DNA of 64,000 nucleotides, taken from NCBI GenBank assembly GCA_965198725.1, contig CBDAPX010000001.1, positions 868,001-932,000 of the forward strand, written 5' to 3'. A program made the translations under genes and the position numbers. The notes beneath the pieces were generated by a model. It did not search any database. It had not been told where the DNA came from and saw only the letters and a list, made by a program, of their open reading frames with translations. How positions within the stretch are numbered: position 1 is the stretch's first letter; each line of letters begins with the position of its first letter. This document shows positions 33,715 to 42,001 of the stretch, piece after piece. The stretch comes from CBDAPX01 sp965198725. Its GTDB lineage: Bacteria; Pseudomonadota; Alphaproteobacteria; Rhodobacterales; Rhodobacteraceae.

Positions 33715-34578
33715 TTAGTGCATGATCGACCTTTGGTCCATCTTGACGACGGTTTCGGGAGCCGGTGGGCGGTAGCCTAGAGCACTGTGTGGTCGTTTCG
33801 TGTTGTAGTGTTTCCTCCATTCCTCAATCAGGATTTGTGCTTCGCGCAGGCTATAGAAGATTTCGCCGTTCAAGAACTCATCGCGGAAACGGGCGTTGAA
33901 GCTTTCGCAGTACCCATTCTCCCAAGGGCTGCCTGGTTCGATGTAAGCCGCCCTTGCGCCGACAGCCTTGATCCAGTCCTGCACGGCTTGCGCAACGAAC
34001 TCAGGGCCATTGTCGGAACGGATGAACGACGGGATGCCGCGCAGAATGAACAGGTCGCTCAGCACATCGATCACATTGCCTGAGTTGAGCTTGCGATCCA
34101 CGCGTATGGCCAAGCATTCCCGACTGTACTCGTCGATGATGTTGAGTGTGCGGAAAGCTTTACCATCGTCGGTGCGGCAGTGGACAAAGTCGTAAGACCA
34201 GACATGATCGCGGCGCTCTGGCCGAAGCCTGACACATGATCCATCATTCAGCCAAAGCCGCCCTTTCTTCGGTTGTTTCATTGGCACTTTCAGCCCCTCT
34301 CGTCGCCAAAGTCTTTCGACACGCTTGTCATTCACATGCCAGCCAGCGTCTCTCAGTAGTGCCGCGATCCTACGATAGCCGTAGCGGCCATACTGCCGGG
34401 TCAGTTCGATCATATCAGCCACTAAACGTTCTTCATCCGGGCGACCCGCAGGTACTTTGCGCTGTGTGGATCGATGTTGTCTTAGAACCCGGCATGCCCG
34501 ACGCTCCGAGATGTTCAGCTCAGCACGAACGCGATCAATACAGGCACGACGACGAGCGGGGCTCAGAAGTTTCCCTTT
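33715..34578 (-). CDS. IS3-family transposase OrfB (DDE integrase core)
   Basis: The frame carries an HTH_21-like start (L-L-S-P-A-R-R-R-A-C-I-D-R-V), then the rve core: V-W-S-Y-D-F-V-H (first Asp), I-R-S-D-N-G-P-E-F (second Asp) and E-N-G-Y-C-E-S-F-N-A-R-F-R-D-E-F (Glu). It is in the -1 frame relative to orfA and is open through their overlap. It has no good start codon of its own near the junction, so it is probably made as an OrfAB fusion by frameshifting at the AAAGGGAAAC stretch (34569-34578). The catalytic triad is intact, so the element may be active. Confidence 0.88.
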   Translation of the reverse strand, partial: KGKLLSPARRRACIDRVRAELNISERRACRVLRQHRSTQRKVPAGRPDEERLVADMIELTRQYGRYGYRRIAALLRDAGWHVNDKRVERLWRREGLKVPMKQPKKGRLWLNDGSCVRLRPERRDHVWSYDFVHCRTDDGKAFRTLNIIDEYSRECLAIRVDRKLNSGNVIDVLSDLFILRGIPSFIRSDNGPEFVAQAVQDWIKAVGARAAYIEPGSPWENGYCESFNARFRDEFLNGEIFYSLREAQILIEEWRKHYNTKRPHSALGYRPPAPETVVKMDQRSIMH

Positions 34579-34841
34579 GCCGCCTCCGCCAAGATCAGCT
34601 TGTCCAGCGTCAGATCAGAAACGGCTTTGCGCAATCGCTCGTTCTCTTTTTGCAGACGCTTCAGTTCCTTCAATTGATCCGTGCCCATTCCGCCGTATTT
34701 TTTCTTCCACCGGTAGTAGGTCTGTTCAGTCACACCGATCTGACGGATCGCATCCAGACGCGGCATCCCTTGCCCCGTCAGAACCTCAACCTGCCGTAAC
34801 TTCGTGACAATCTCTTCTGGCTTTGGTCGCTTGTTGGCCAT
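34563..34841 (-). CDS. IS3-family transposase OrfA
   Basis: The 92-residue product has an HTH_Tnp_1 fold (E-E-I-V-T-K-L-R-Q-V-E-V, then G-V-T-E-Q-T-Y-Y-R-W-K-K-K-Y) and a leucine-zipper-like C-terminus (K-E-L-K-R-L-Q-K-E-N-E-R-L-R-K-A-V). It ends A-A-K-G-N-F just past the presumed -1 slippage site into orfB. It binds the IS ends and regulates transposition. Confidence 0.9.
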   Translation of the reverse strand: MANKRPKPEEIVTKLRQVEVLTGQGMPRLDAIRQIGVTEQTYYRWKKKYGGMGTDQLKELKRLQKENERLRKAVSDLTLDKLILAEAAKGNF

Positions 34842-34958
34842 GTGTTTCCTCCGTTTTCCTAAACATAGCGGAGGACCACTTCAGTGGGGGAAGACCAAGG
34901 CATGCCCGAACAAAGCATTCCATTGCGTAAATTTACGGAATTTGTCCGGGCGACTGGG

Positions 34959-36212
34959 TCAGCTTCGGCTCTGCGTGGCGATGGCCAGACCGTCTGCGAC
35001 GGCTGTGAACACCTCGGTAAAACTGTGTTCGGCTTTGGGAAAAGCGGCGCGCATCGTGTCCGACACCATAGTCATCAAGCTGGACCCGCCCACATAAATC
35101 ACTCGGCTGACCTGATCGGGTTCAAGCCCTGCCAAACGAAGGGTTTCGCCTGCGCCAGTGTTGAGCGCTGCGGCGTGAATGCGCAGAATGTCGGCCATGT
35201 CTTGCGTTGATAAAGATGCGGCCAACCCGTTTTCTATCTGGTTCAAGACGATCATCGGATTGTTGGCCCCGTTATTGGCGGCAATTTTGCCAATCTCGAC
35301 CGCAAAGGCGAGGTCATGGCCCAACTCATGTTCCAACACGGTTTCAAGCCGCCGGATCTTGCGCGGTTCCTGCGCCTGATGCGTCATCTCGCGGACCATG
35401 CGTTGGGTTTTGTTCGAATAGAGAAACGGGATCTTTTCCCATGTGGCAAGGTCATTGAAAATTGCGTTTGGCGCGGGAAATGTGCCGGGCCCCATCGCAT
35501 CGCGCAGCAATGTGCCCTTGCCGAGCAATGGCATAACGCGGTCGATGCTGATCGAGCGGTCAAAATCGGTGCCGCCGATGCGCACACCGTGATTGGCCAG
35601 AATGCGGATATCTTTGCCCGCGCTGTGAAACAGGGAAAAGTCAGAAGTGCCCCCACCAATGTCGACGATCAAACCGATCTCACCGGGGTTTTTGCTGGCA
35701 CCGCTGGCAATCGCCGCGGCTTCGGGTTCCGGCAGAAACGACACGTCCCGGAACCCGGCCGCTTTATAACACAGCCTCAAATCTGCCTCGGCCTGTGCCT
35801 CACGGGGGTCATTGGCACCATGAAAATAGACGGGCCGCCCGGATAGCGCGTGATCGAACCGTAAGCCGGTTTTCGCTTCGGCCCGGGTTTTCATTCGCTG
35901 CAAAAACCGCCCGATGATGTCCACGAACGTCACCCGCTCGTTCAAAATCTGGCGCTTTTCGTGCATCAGCGTTGTGCCCAGCACCCGCTTTAGTGCGCGC
36001 ATAAATCGGCCTTCGGCCCCGTCCAGCAAGGATTGTACTGCCGGCGTTCCGATCTGTGTTTCGCGGGTATCGAAATCGAAAAAGAAGGTTGTTGGCAGGG
36101 TGTTGTGCCCCGGCGACATCTCGATCAGCACCGGCTTGCCGTCCTGCATAAATCCAGCGGCCGAGTTCGACGTGCCAAAGTCGATCCCCAGCACATGACG
36201 CGCTTGTGTCAT
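34959..36212 (-). CDS. Hsp70-family (YegD/DnaK-like ATPase domain) protein
   Basis: The product (417 residues from ATG 36212, MTQARHVLGIDFGTSNSAAG) has the actin-like ATPase signature: phosphate-1 I-D-F-G-T-S-N-S, phosphate-2 L-I-V-D-I-G-G-G-T-S-D-F-S, and the adenosine motif V-I-Y-V-G-G-S-S-L-M. The peptide-binding lid of true DnaK is absent, as in YegD-type proteins. It is probably a cytoplasmic chaperone-like ATPase of unknown client. A GGGGG sequence lies about 9 bases upstream. It ends 62 bases from the IS and appears intact. Confidence 0.87.
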   Translation of the reverse strand: MTQARHVLGIDFGTSNSAAGFMQDGKPVLIEMSPGHNTLPTTFFFDFDTRETQIGTPAVQSLLDGAEGRFMRALKRVLGTTLMHEKRQILNERVTFVDIIGRFLQRMKTRAEAKTGLRFDHALSGRPVYFHGANDPREAQAEADLRLCYKAAGFRDVSFLPEPEAAAIASGASKNPGEIGLIVDIGGGTSDFSLFHSAGKDIRILANHGVRIGGTDFDRSISIDRVMPLLGKGTLLRDAMGPGTFPAPNAIFNDLATWEKIPFLYSNKTQRMVREMTHQAQEPRKIRRLETVLEHELGHDLAFAVEIGKIAANNGANNPMIVLNQIENGLAASLSTQDMADILRIHAAALNTGAGETLRLAGLEPDQVSRVIYVGGSSLMTMVSDTMRAAFPKAEHSFTEVFTAVADGLAIATQSRS

Positions 36213-36262
36213 GGCATATGCCCCCATTGGTTTTGCGAAAGACGCCCCGGATAAACAGAATG

Positions 36263-36295
36263 AAAAAGGGCGTCAAGCGGGAACGCCTGACGCCC
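36263..36295 (-). terminator. Intrinsic terminator after the phytase-like gene
   Basis: On the minus strand GGGCGTCAGGCG and CGCTTGACGCCC form a stem with two internal mismatches around a short GAAC-type loop, followed by TTTTT (plus-strand A at 36263-36267). It lies 22 bases past the corrected stop at 36317. That position supports the corrected reading of the phytase-like gene's end. Confidence 0.8.
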
Positions 36296-36316
36296 AATTT
36301 CCGGTCGTTGAGGGGG

Positions 36317-38471
36317 TTAGTTCATTGTCCCGATCGAAAAGAACATGGTCTCACCCGAAGCGTCATCCACACCGTCATTGTCGGTCGAAATGAACGCTTC
36401 GCCTGTGGCTGGCAGGATGGCCATGCCTTCGATCTTGTCTACCGGTCGATGTCAGGTCGGGCAACAGGTCACGGACCAGTTCCTTGGATACGACGGGCAG
36501 TTCGCCACCCAGCGGTGCAGGCACCATTTCCGACAGCGGAATGCGGTAAACCTTTTTGGTCACGGCGCGGAAGTCATGCTGATTGTCGCGTTCCACGATG
36601 TAGACAAAATCGCCATGCGCCACGATTTCCGACAGGCCCACCCAACCGGTTTCCGGCTCTGCCTTTGGATAGTGGACGGCGCCCCATTCCTCGGTCTCGG
36701 TGTTGTAGGCCACGAGTTTCACGTGGTTTTTCGGATCGTCTTTCCATTCGCGCTGAACGGCCATCCAAAGCGTGTCACCAACCCGTGTCACACCTTCAAA
36801 GCCAAAGCGGCGTTCTACCGACATCAGCTCGGCGGGCAGGCCGATCTCTTCGTCGATGTTGCCATCAGCTTCGACCTTGTAAAGCGCGTGCGGGATCACG
36901 CGGTCGGTCCGCCCTTCGGACGCCACCCAGAAACCGCCGTCACCGTCCAGGGTGATGCCTTCCATGTCAATCTTTTGGGCCGGGCGACCGGCGCGGGTGA
37001 CGCGGATCACATCGGTGATGCGGGCCGGTGTCTGGCTGGGGTCGATGACAAAGATCGACGGCTGATAGCCGTAAAAGCTGTCGTTGACTGCATAGATCAT
37101 CCCGCTGTCATCGGCGACCATGCCCGAAATCGCACCCCAACCGATCAGCTCATCCGCGCCAGCGGATGTCAGGTGCGGATAGGTGGCCGGTGCGTCCTGA
37201 TATTCGAACAGCATGACATGGGCGCGGGGGCCGCCGTCTTCGATCAAGTCAGCTTCGTTTTCTGATACCAGCAAGTTCCGCTCGGGGATGGTTACATATC
37301 CCTCGGGGCCAACGCCCGACGGCAAAAGCTGTTTGAGAACGGGGTTCGCCGGATCGGTGATGTCGTAAACGCCCACGATCGAAGACCGTTCGGCCCCGAC
37401 AAACAGCATCGGCGTGCCGCCGAAAGTTGCCGCGGTCACGCTTTCAGGTTCAACACCTTTGGCATCAGACCGCTTGTCCGGGTAATGGCCAACCTCGATG
37501 ATCGCATGCTCGAACGAGGTGCCGCTTTCGTAGACGACGGTGCCGTCCTTATGGAAGATCGTCCAGCCGCGCGACCCGCCTTCGTAATCGCCTTCATTGG
37601 CCGTGGCGAAGTGCATGTCGTCGATCCATGTCACCGCATCCGGTTCGCGCAGGCGGCCGTCTTGGCTTTCGGCGAAGATCAGTGCGCCGCGCTCGTCGGT
37701 TGCGTCGATCCCTTCAAGGTCAACGGCACCGGCCGAGAAATGCGAAACGATAGACCCGTCGCGCGCGACAACGACCATATGGTTGTTTTCCTGAAGCGTT
37801 ACGACGGTTTCGCCCAAGCCGTTGATGGCGACGTATTCAGGCTCTGGATCGGTTGCGGCAACCTCGGCCAGACCCGTCAGGTCGGCGGTCGCGATGCTGG
37901 CACAGTCCAAGGTGCCTTCGGCGATTGCGATCATCTGAAGCGAGCCGGCTGGCAGCTGCGGGATCACGCCGTCATTCAGGTCTTCGTCCCGTTCGTTTTC
38001 AATGGCGACCGATACAAAAGAGCCATCGGGTGCCTTGGCAACGCTGTCGGGTTGACCGGCCAGTTCAAAGGTTGCGATCACGTCGCCGGTATTGGTGTCG
38101 ATAGCCAGCATCTGACCCGACGGGTCTGTATAGCTTTGGGATGTGTTGACGCCCACAAAGGCCACGGTGCCGATCACGGCAACCGAAGTCGGCTCTCCCG
38201 GCAAGGCGATATTGCCTTTGGGCTTTGGGTTCGCGGGATCGGTGATGTCGATCATGCCCAACGCTTCAAGCGGGCTGTCGGTGTAGACCAGCGTCATACC
38301 ATCGGCGGTGACATCGATGATTTCCGGGGAACTTTCGCGCGCGGTGTCTTCGCCTTCGGCCATGTTTTGGACGACCGGGAAAGATGCGATGCGGTTAAAG
38401 TTCATTTCGGCGACGGCAGGTGCCGCTGCCAGTGCGATGACGGAGGTCATGCACCATGTTCGAATGGACAT
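36317..38471 (-). pseudogene. Large exported phytase-like/choice-of-anchor beta-propeller protein, frameshifted near the 3' end
   Basis: From ATG 38471 (signal peptide S-V-I-A-L-A-A-A-P-A-V-A) the protein has repeated propeller blades (V-Y-D-I-T-D-P-A-N-P, A-I-D-T-N-T-G-D). A C-terminal phytase-like esterase domain follows (D-M-E-G-I-T-L-D-G-D-G-G-F-W-V-A-S-E-G-R). After D-L-T-S-T-G the frame slips and ends in a basic nonsense tail at 36375. Removing one base at 36440 restores D-K-I-E-G-M-A-I-L-P-A-T-G, then S-T-D-N-D-G-V-D-D-A-S-G-E-T, the expected family end, stopping at 36317 just before a terminator. The substrate is unknown; the protein is periplasmic or secreted. The truncated product lacks only about 40 residues. 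Confidence 0.8.
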
Positions 38472-38556
38472 ATTCCACCCCCTGATGTTGCAACGCCACA
38501 GGCAGTGGGGGGTTTGCGTGAAACCCATGTAACGCACAGATGTCGAAAATATGAAA

Positions 38557-39525
38557 TCAGGGCTGGGGCGTCTGACCGTCCAAAATTTGGCGGAACCAAT
38601 CGGTATCGATGTTGCCGCCACACAAGATGACACCAACCTTTTTGCCCGACTGCACTGCACGTTCCTGCATCAGTGCGGCCAATGGGGCGGCACCGGCCCC
38701 TTCGGCCACGTTATGTGTGGTGTTAAAATACAGCCGGATGGCATCGGCAATTTCCGCGTCGCTGACCGTGACAATCCGTTCTGCACCCTTGGCATAGATA
38801 TCAACGGCCTCTTGCACGGGAACCCGCACAGCCATGCCATCGGCAAATGTGACAGCGGAATTGGTTTCAACAAGACGTCCGGCCTCGACCGAAAGCTTAG
38901 CGGTTTGGGCGTTTTCCGACACAACGCCCACAATCTTGGTTTTCAAACCCAGCGCGTCACGGGCCAGAATGGTGCCACAAATACCCGATCCACATCCGAT
39001 GGGCACATATACAGTGCCGAGGTCGGGCACCGTTAAAAACAGTTCATAGGCATAGGTCGCCACACCGCGCACAAGCTCCGGATGGAACGGCGGCACGATG
39101 TGCAGACCTTCTTCGTCTGCGACGCGAAACGCCTCGACGCGCGCGGTGTCAAAGTCTTCGCCGAACTCCACAAGCTCTGCCCCGAAGGCGCGCATCGCGT
39201 TATTCTTTTCGGTGGAATTGCCGTGCGGCACATACACTTTGGCGGTCAGCCCCGCCGCCGAGGCCGCGCGTGCTTGTGATTGGCCATGGTTGCCGCGGGT
39301 CGCCGTGCAGATTCCGGGGACATCCGGATGGGACCGTTTCAGCCAATCGATGAAAGTGATGCCACCGCGCACCTTGAAGGCGCCGGTGGGGGTGTGGTTT
39401 TCGTGTTTGACCCAAACCTCGGTTCCGATGGCCTGTGACAACAGTGGCCATTGGAACTGCGGCGTAGGCGGCATCTGGGTGTGGACCAGTGCCGCCGCCG
39501 CTTCGAGGTCGGATTGGGAAAACAT
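38557..39525 (-). CDS. Threonine/serine dehydratase family (PLP-dependent)
   Basis: The 322-residue product belongs to the fold-type II PLP enzymes. K-H-E-N-H-T-P-T-G-A-F-K-V-R-G-G carries the PLP lysine near 52. T-A-T-R-G-N-H-G-Q-S follows, then the glycine-rich phosphate cup V-P-I-G-C-G-S-G-I-C-G. It probably deaminates threonine or serine to the 2-oxo acid, though racemase activity on related substrates is possible. The ATG at 39525 lies 4 bases downstream of the dehydrogenase stop (TAATTGATG), so the two genes form one transcript. Confidence 0.88.
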   Translation of the reverse strand: MFSQSDLEAAAALVHTQMPPTPQFQWPLLSQAIGTEVWVKHENHTPTGAFKVRGGITFIDWLKRSHPDVPGICTATRGNHGQSQARAASAAGLTAKVYVPHGNSTEKNNAMRAFGAELVEFGEDFDTARVEAFRVADEEGLHIVPPFHPELVRGVATYAYELFLTVPDLGTVYVPIGCGSGICGTILARDALGLKTKIVGVVSENAQTAKLSVEAGRLVETNSAVTFADGMAVRVPVQEAVDIYAKGAERIVTVSDAEIADAIRLYFNTTHNVAEGAGAAPLAALMQERAVQSGKKVGVILCGGNIDTDWFRQILDGQTPQP

Positions 39526-39528
39526 CAA

Positions 39529-41004
39529 TTAGACGCTCATGCAGATATATTTCATTTCAAGGAATTCCTCGATCCCGTGATGGCTGCCTTCGCGGCCAAG
39601 ACCGGACTGTTTAATCCCGCCAAAGGGCGCAACCTCGGTCGAGATGATGCCGGTGTTCACGCCGACAATTCCGTATTCCAGTTCCTCGGCGACCTTGTAC
39701 ACGCGGCTGAGATCCTTGGCATAGAAATAGGCTGCCAGACCAAAGATCGTGTCATTGGCCATGGCAATCACCTCATCCGTGTCCTCGAATTTAAAGAGTG
39801 GGGCGAGGGGGCCAAAGGTTTCTTCCTGGGCGACGGTCATGTCCTGCGTGACGCCGGTGACGACCGTCGGTTCAAAGAATGTCCCGCCCAGTTCATGCGG
39901 TTTGCCGCCGGTCAGGATAGCGCCGCCATGCTCGGTAACATCCGTCAGGTGGTTCTGGACCTTTGCCACAGCGGCAGGGTTGATCAAAGGGCCGGTTGTG
40001 ATGCCCTCGCCAAACCCATCGCCGACCTTCAGGTTTTCGACTGCGACCTTCAGCTTTTCGGCGAAGGCGTCATAGACCCCGGCCTGGACATAGATGCGGT
40101 TGGCGCAGACGCAGGTTTGACCGTTGTTGCGGAATTTGCACAGCATCGCCCCTTCGACCGCCGCATCCAGGTCTGCATCGTCAAACACGATGAACGGCGC
40201 GTTGCCGCCCAGTTCCATCGAGCATTTCATTACCTGATCCGCCGCCTGCCGGAGCAGGATGCGCCCCACTTGGGTCGAGCCGGTGAAGGTCAGCTTGCGC
40301 ACGGCCGGGTTTTCACAGAATTCCTGACCCGTCTCTGGTGCGTCGCTGGTGGTGACCACGCTGAACACTCCCGCCGGGATGCCGGCCCGTTCGGCCAGAA
40401 CGCCCATGGCCAGCGCCGACAGCGGCGTCAGATCGGCGGGGCGCGCGACAAAGGCACAGCCGGCAGCCAACGCAGGCGCAGCTTTGCGGGTGATCATCGC
40501 GTTGGGAAAGTTCCAAGGTGTGATCGAGGCGGCAACGCCGATTGGCTGTTTGATCACGGTGATACGCTTGTCCCGCTGGTGCCCCGGGATCGTCTCGCCA
40601 TAGATACGTTTGGCTTCTGCGGCGAAGAACTCGACAAATGACGCACCATACCCGATCTCGCCCACGGCTTCGGCAAGTGGTTTGCCCTGTTCGGCGGTCA
40701 GGATCGCGCCCAGATCAGCCGCGTTTTCCATCATCAGGTCGTACCACTTACGCAGGATCGTGGCGCGTTCCTTGCCGGTCAGCTTGGCCCATTCCTTTTG
40801 CGCGGTCTCGGCCTGCGCGATGGCACCGGCAACTTGCGCGCGGGACAGGTCGGCCACCTGGGCGATGACATCCCCCCGCGCAGGGTTGGTCACATCGAAG
40901 GTGCCCTTGTCGCCATCGATCCATGTACCGCCAACATAGGCTTGCGTCACCAGCAGGCTGGGATCTTTCAATAGAGATTTGAGGTCGGTTGTCGTATCCA
41001 GCAT
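39529..41004 (-). CDS. gabD: NAD(P)-dependent succinate-semialdehyde dehydrogenase
   Basis: The product (491 residues from ATG 41004, GGAGG upstream) is an aldehyde dehydrogenase of the GabD group: I-T-P-W-N-F-P-N-A-M-I-T-R-K, then M-E-L-G-G-N-A-P-F-I-V-F-D-D-A-D, and N-N-G-Q-T-C-V-C-A-N-R with the catalytic cysteine pair typical of GabD. It ends E-V-A-P-F-G-G-I-K-Q-S-G-L-G-R-E-G-S-H-H-G. It oxidises succinate semialdehyde to succinate. The frame is open to 41403 but that extension covers the divergent hydrolase gene. It sits upstream of the dehydratase. Confidence 0.92.
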   Translation of the reverse strand: MLDTTTDLKSLLKDPSLLVTQAYVGGTWIDGDKGTFDVTNPARGDVIAQVADLSRAQVAGAIAQAETAQKEWAKLTGKERATILRKWYDLMMENAADLGAILTAEQGKPLAEAVGEIGYGASFVEFFAAEAKRIYGETIPGHQRDKRITVIKQPIGVAASITPWNFPNAMITRKAAPALAAGCAFVARPADLTPLSALAMGVLAERAGIPAGVFSVVTTSDAPETGQEFCENPAVRKLTFTGSTQVGRILLRQAADQVMKCSMELGGNAPFIVFDDADLDAAVEGAMLCKFRNNGQTCVCANRIYVQAGVYDAFAEKLKVAVENLKVGDGFGEGITTGPLINPAAVAKVQNHLTDVTEHGGAILTGGKPHELGGTFFEPTVVTGVTQDMTVAQEETFGPLAPLFKFEDTDEVIAMANDTIFGLAAYFYAKDLSRVYKVAEELEYGIVGVNTGIISTEVAPFGGIKQSGLGREGSHHGIEEFLEMKYICMSV

Positions 41005-41090
41005 AAAACATCCTCCGTCGGGCGCTTGACCCGCGCAGGAAAACCCCGTTGCGCCCGATTTGTCTAGGGCCAGTTGAATGAGGCAGGGCA

Positions 41091-41876
41091 ATGGAACTGG
41101 ATGAAGCCTATAGCAATGCCGATCATATCCCCGGCGGCGACGGTTTTGTCGCATATTGGGCGTCTCGTGCCACGGCTTTCCGTGAGGCAATGGGGGACAG
41201 CGCGGTTTTGGACCAACCCTATGGGGATGGCGTGCGCCTGCGCTATGACCTTTTTCTGCCCGAAGGATCGCCAAAGGGGACCGTGGTCTTTGTCCATGGC
41301 GGCTATTGGAAAGCGTTGGATAAATCGAGCTGGTCGCACTTGGCGGCGGGACCTTTGGTGCATGGATGGGCGGTGGCGATGCCGTCTTATGACCTGTGCC
41401 CAACCGTGACGATCCCCGAGATCACGCAACAAATCGCGCGCGCGGTTGAAAGGATCGGGGAACATGTGCCCGGCCCTCTGTCACTGACGGGGCATTCCGC
41501 GGGCGGGCAACTGGTGGCCCGTATGCTGGATCGGTCGGTCTTACCGACCGCTACACAAGATCGAGTGCAGGCCGTTGCACCGATCTCACCCCTTTCTGAT
41601 TTGAGGCCTCTGTTGAAGACGTCCATGCGGGCCGATCTGCGGCTGGACGATGCGCAGGCCACAACGGACTCTCCAATTTTGATGCACGACAGGGCCAATG
41701 CCGAAACGGCCGTGTGGGTGGGCGGGGCAGAGCGTCCGGCGTTTTTGGATCAAGCGCGCTGGTTGGGCGATGCCTGGACCATTTCTGTGCATGTCGTCCC
41801 GGAAAAACATCACTTCGACATTATCGATTTGATGGAAGATCCCAAAAGCGACCTTGTCCGCCATCTGACGGCTTGA
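41091..41876 (+). CDS. Alpha/beta hydrolase, arylformamidase (kynurenine formamidase)-like
   Basis: This 261-residue alpha/beta hydrolase has the oxyanion motif V-F-V-H-G-G-Y-W-K near 70 and the nucleophile elbow L-T-G-H-S-A-G-G-Q-L near 130. The catalytic histidine is probably in P-E-K-H-H-F-D at about 245. The HGGYW form is typical of animal-type kynurenine formamidases and related esterases. It is divergent from gabD and 125 bases upstream of creatinase on the same strand. The substrate call is tentative. Confidence 0.8.
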   Translation: MELDEAYSNADHIPGGDGFVAYWASRATAFREAMGDSAVLDQPYGDGVRLRYDLFLPEGSPKGTVVFVHGGYWKALDKSSWSHLAAGPLVHGWAVAMPSYDLCPTVTIPEITQQIARAVERIGEHVPGPLSLTGHSAGGQLVARMLDRSVLPTATQDRVQAVAPISPLSDLRPLLKTSMRADLRLDDAQATTDSPILMHDRANAETAVWVGGAERPAFLDQARWLGDAWTISVHVVPEKHHFDIIDLMEDPKSDLVRHLTA

Positions 41877-41912
41877 TCGAAGGGGCGGTTTCGGCCAAGG
41901 CTTGCCTGGGCC

Positions 41913-41935
41913 ATTTGGCGATGGCGTCGCCAAAT
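41913..41935. repeat. Perfect 9-base inverted repeat upstream of creatinase
   Basis: ATTTGGCGA (41913-41921) and TCGCCAAAT (41927-41935) flank a 5-base centre, 66 bases before the creatinase ATG and 37 past the hydrolase stop. No T-run follows on either strand, so an operator or mRNA hairpin is more likely than a terminator. Confidence 0.5.
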
Positions 41936-42001
41936 CCCATCGGGATCCGCCCACAGTTTTCCGTCCTGTACGCCGGGACCTTTCTGTAAAAGAGGGTCAA
42001 A

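Larger units (their letters stand above)
33681..34896 (-). mobile_element. IS3-family insertion sequence, about 1216 bases (copy 1)
   Basis: The terminal inverted repeats are imperfect: left TGATCAGCCCCACCTGAGTG with GTCC following, and right (reverse) TGGTCTTCCCCCACTGAAGT with GGTCC following. They enclose orfA and orfB on the minus strand in the IS3-family -1 frameshift arrangement. The last bases on the right are my estimate. Flanking triplets CCG and AGG do not match, so no target-site duplication is visible, and the host protease gene does not resume beyond it. Confidence 0.82.

Noticed and set aside
33681..34896. IS copy 1 as part of a genomic island or composite transposon with IS copy 2
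   Set aside because: The two elements belong to different IS3 groups with different ends and the genes between them are ordinary conserved genes in apparent native operons.
36345..37265. Long plus-strand frames (also 37485-38630) opposite the phytase-like gene
   Set aside because: They are shadows of the minus-strand gene in a GC-rich sequence; they have low-complexity composition and no homologous motifs.
39451..40641. 396-codon plus-strand frame opposite gabD
   Set aside because: It is antisense to a fully motif-supported aldehyde dehydrogenase; it is a shadow.
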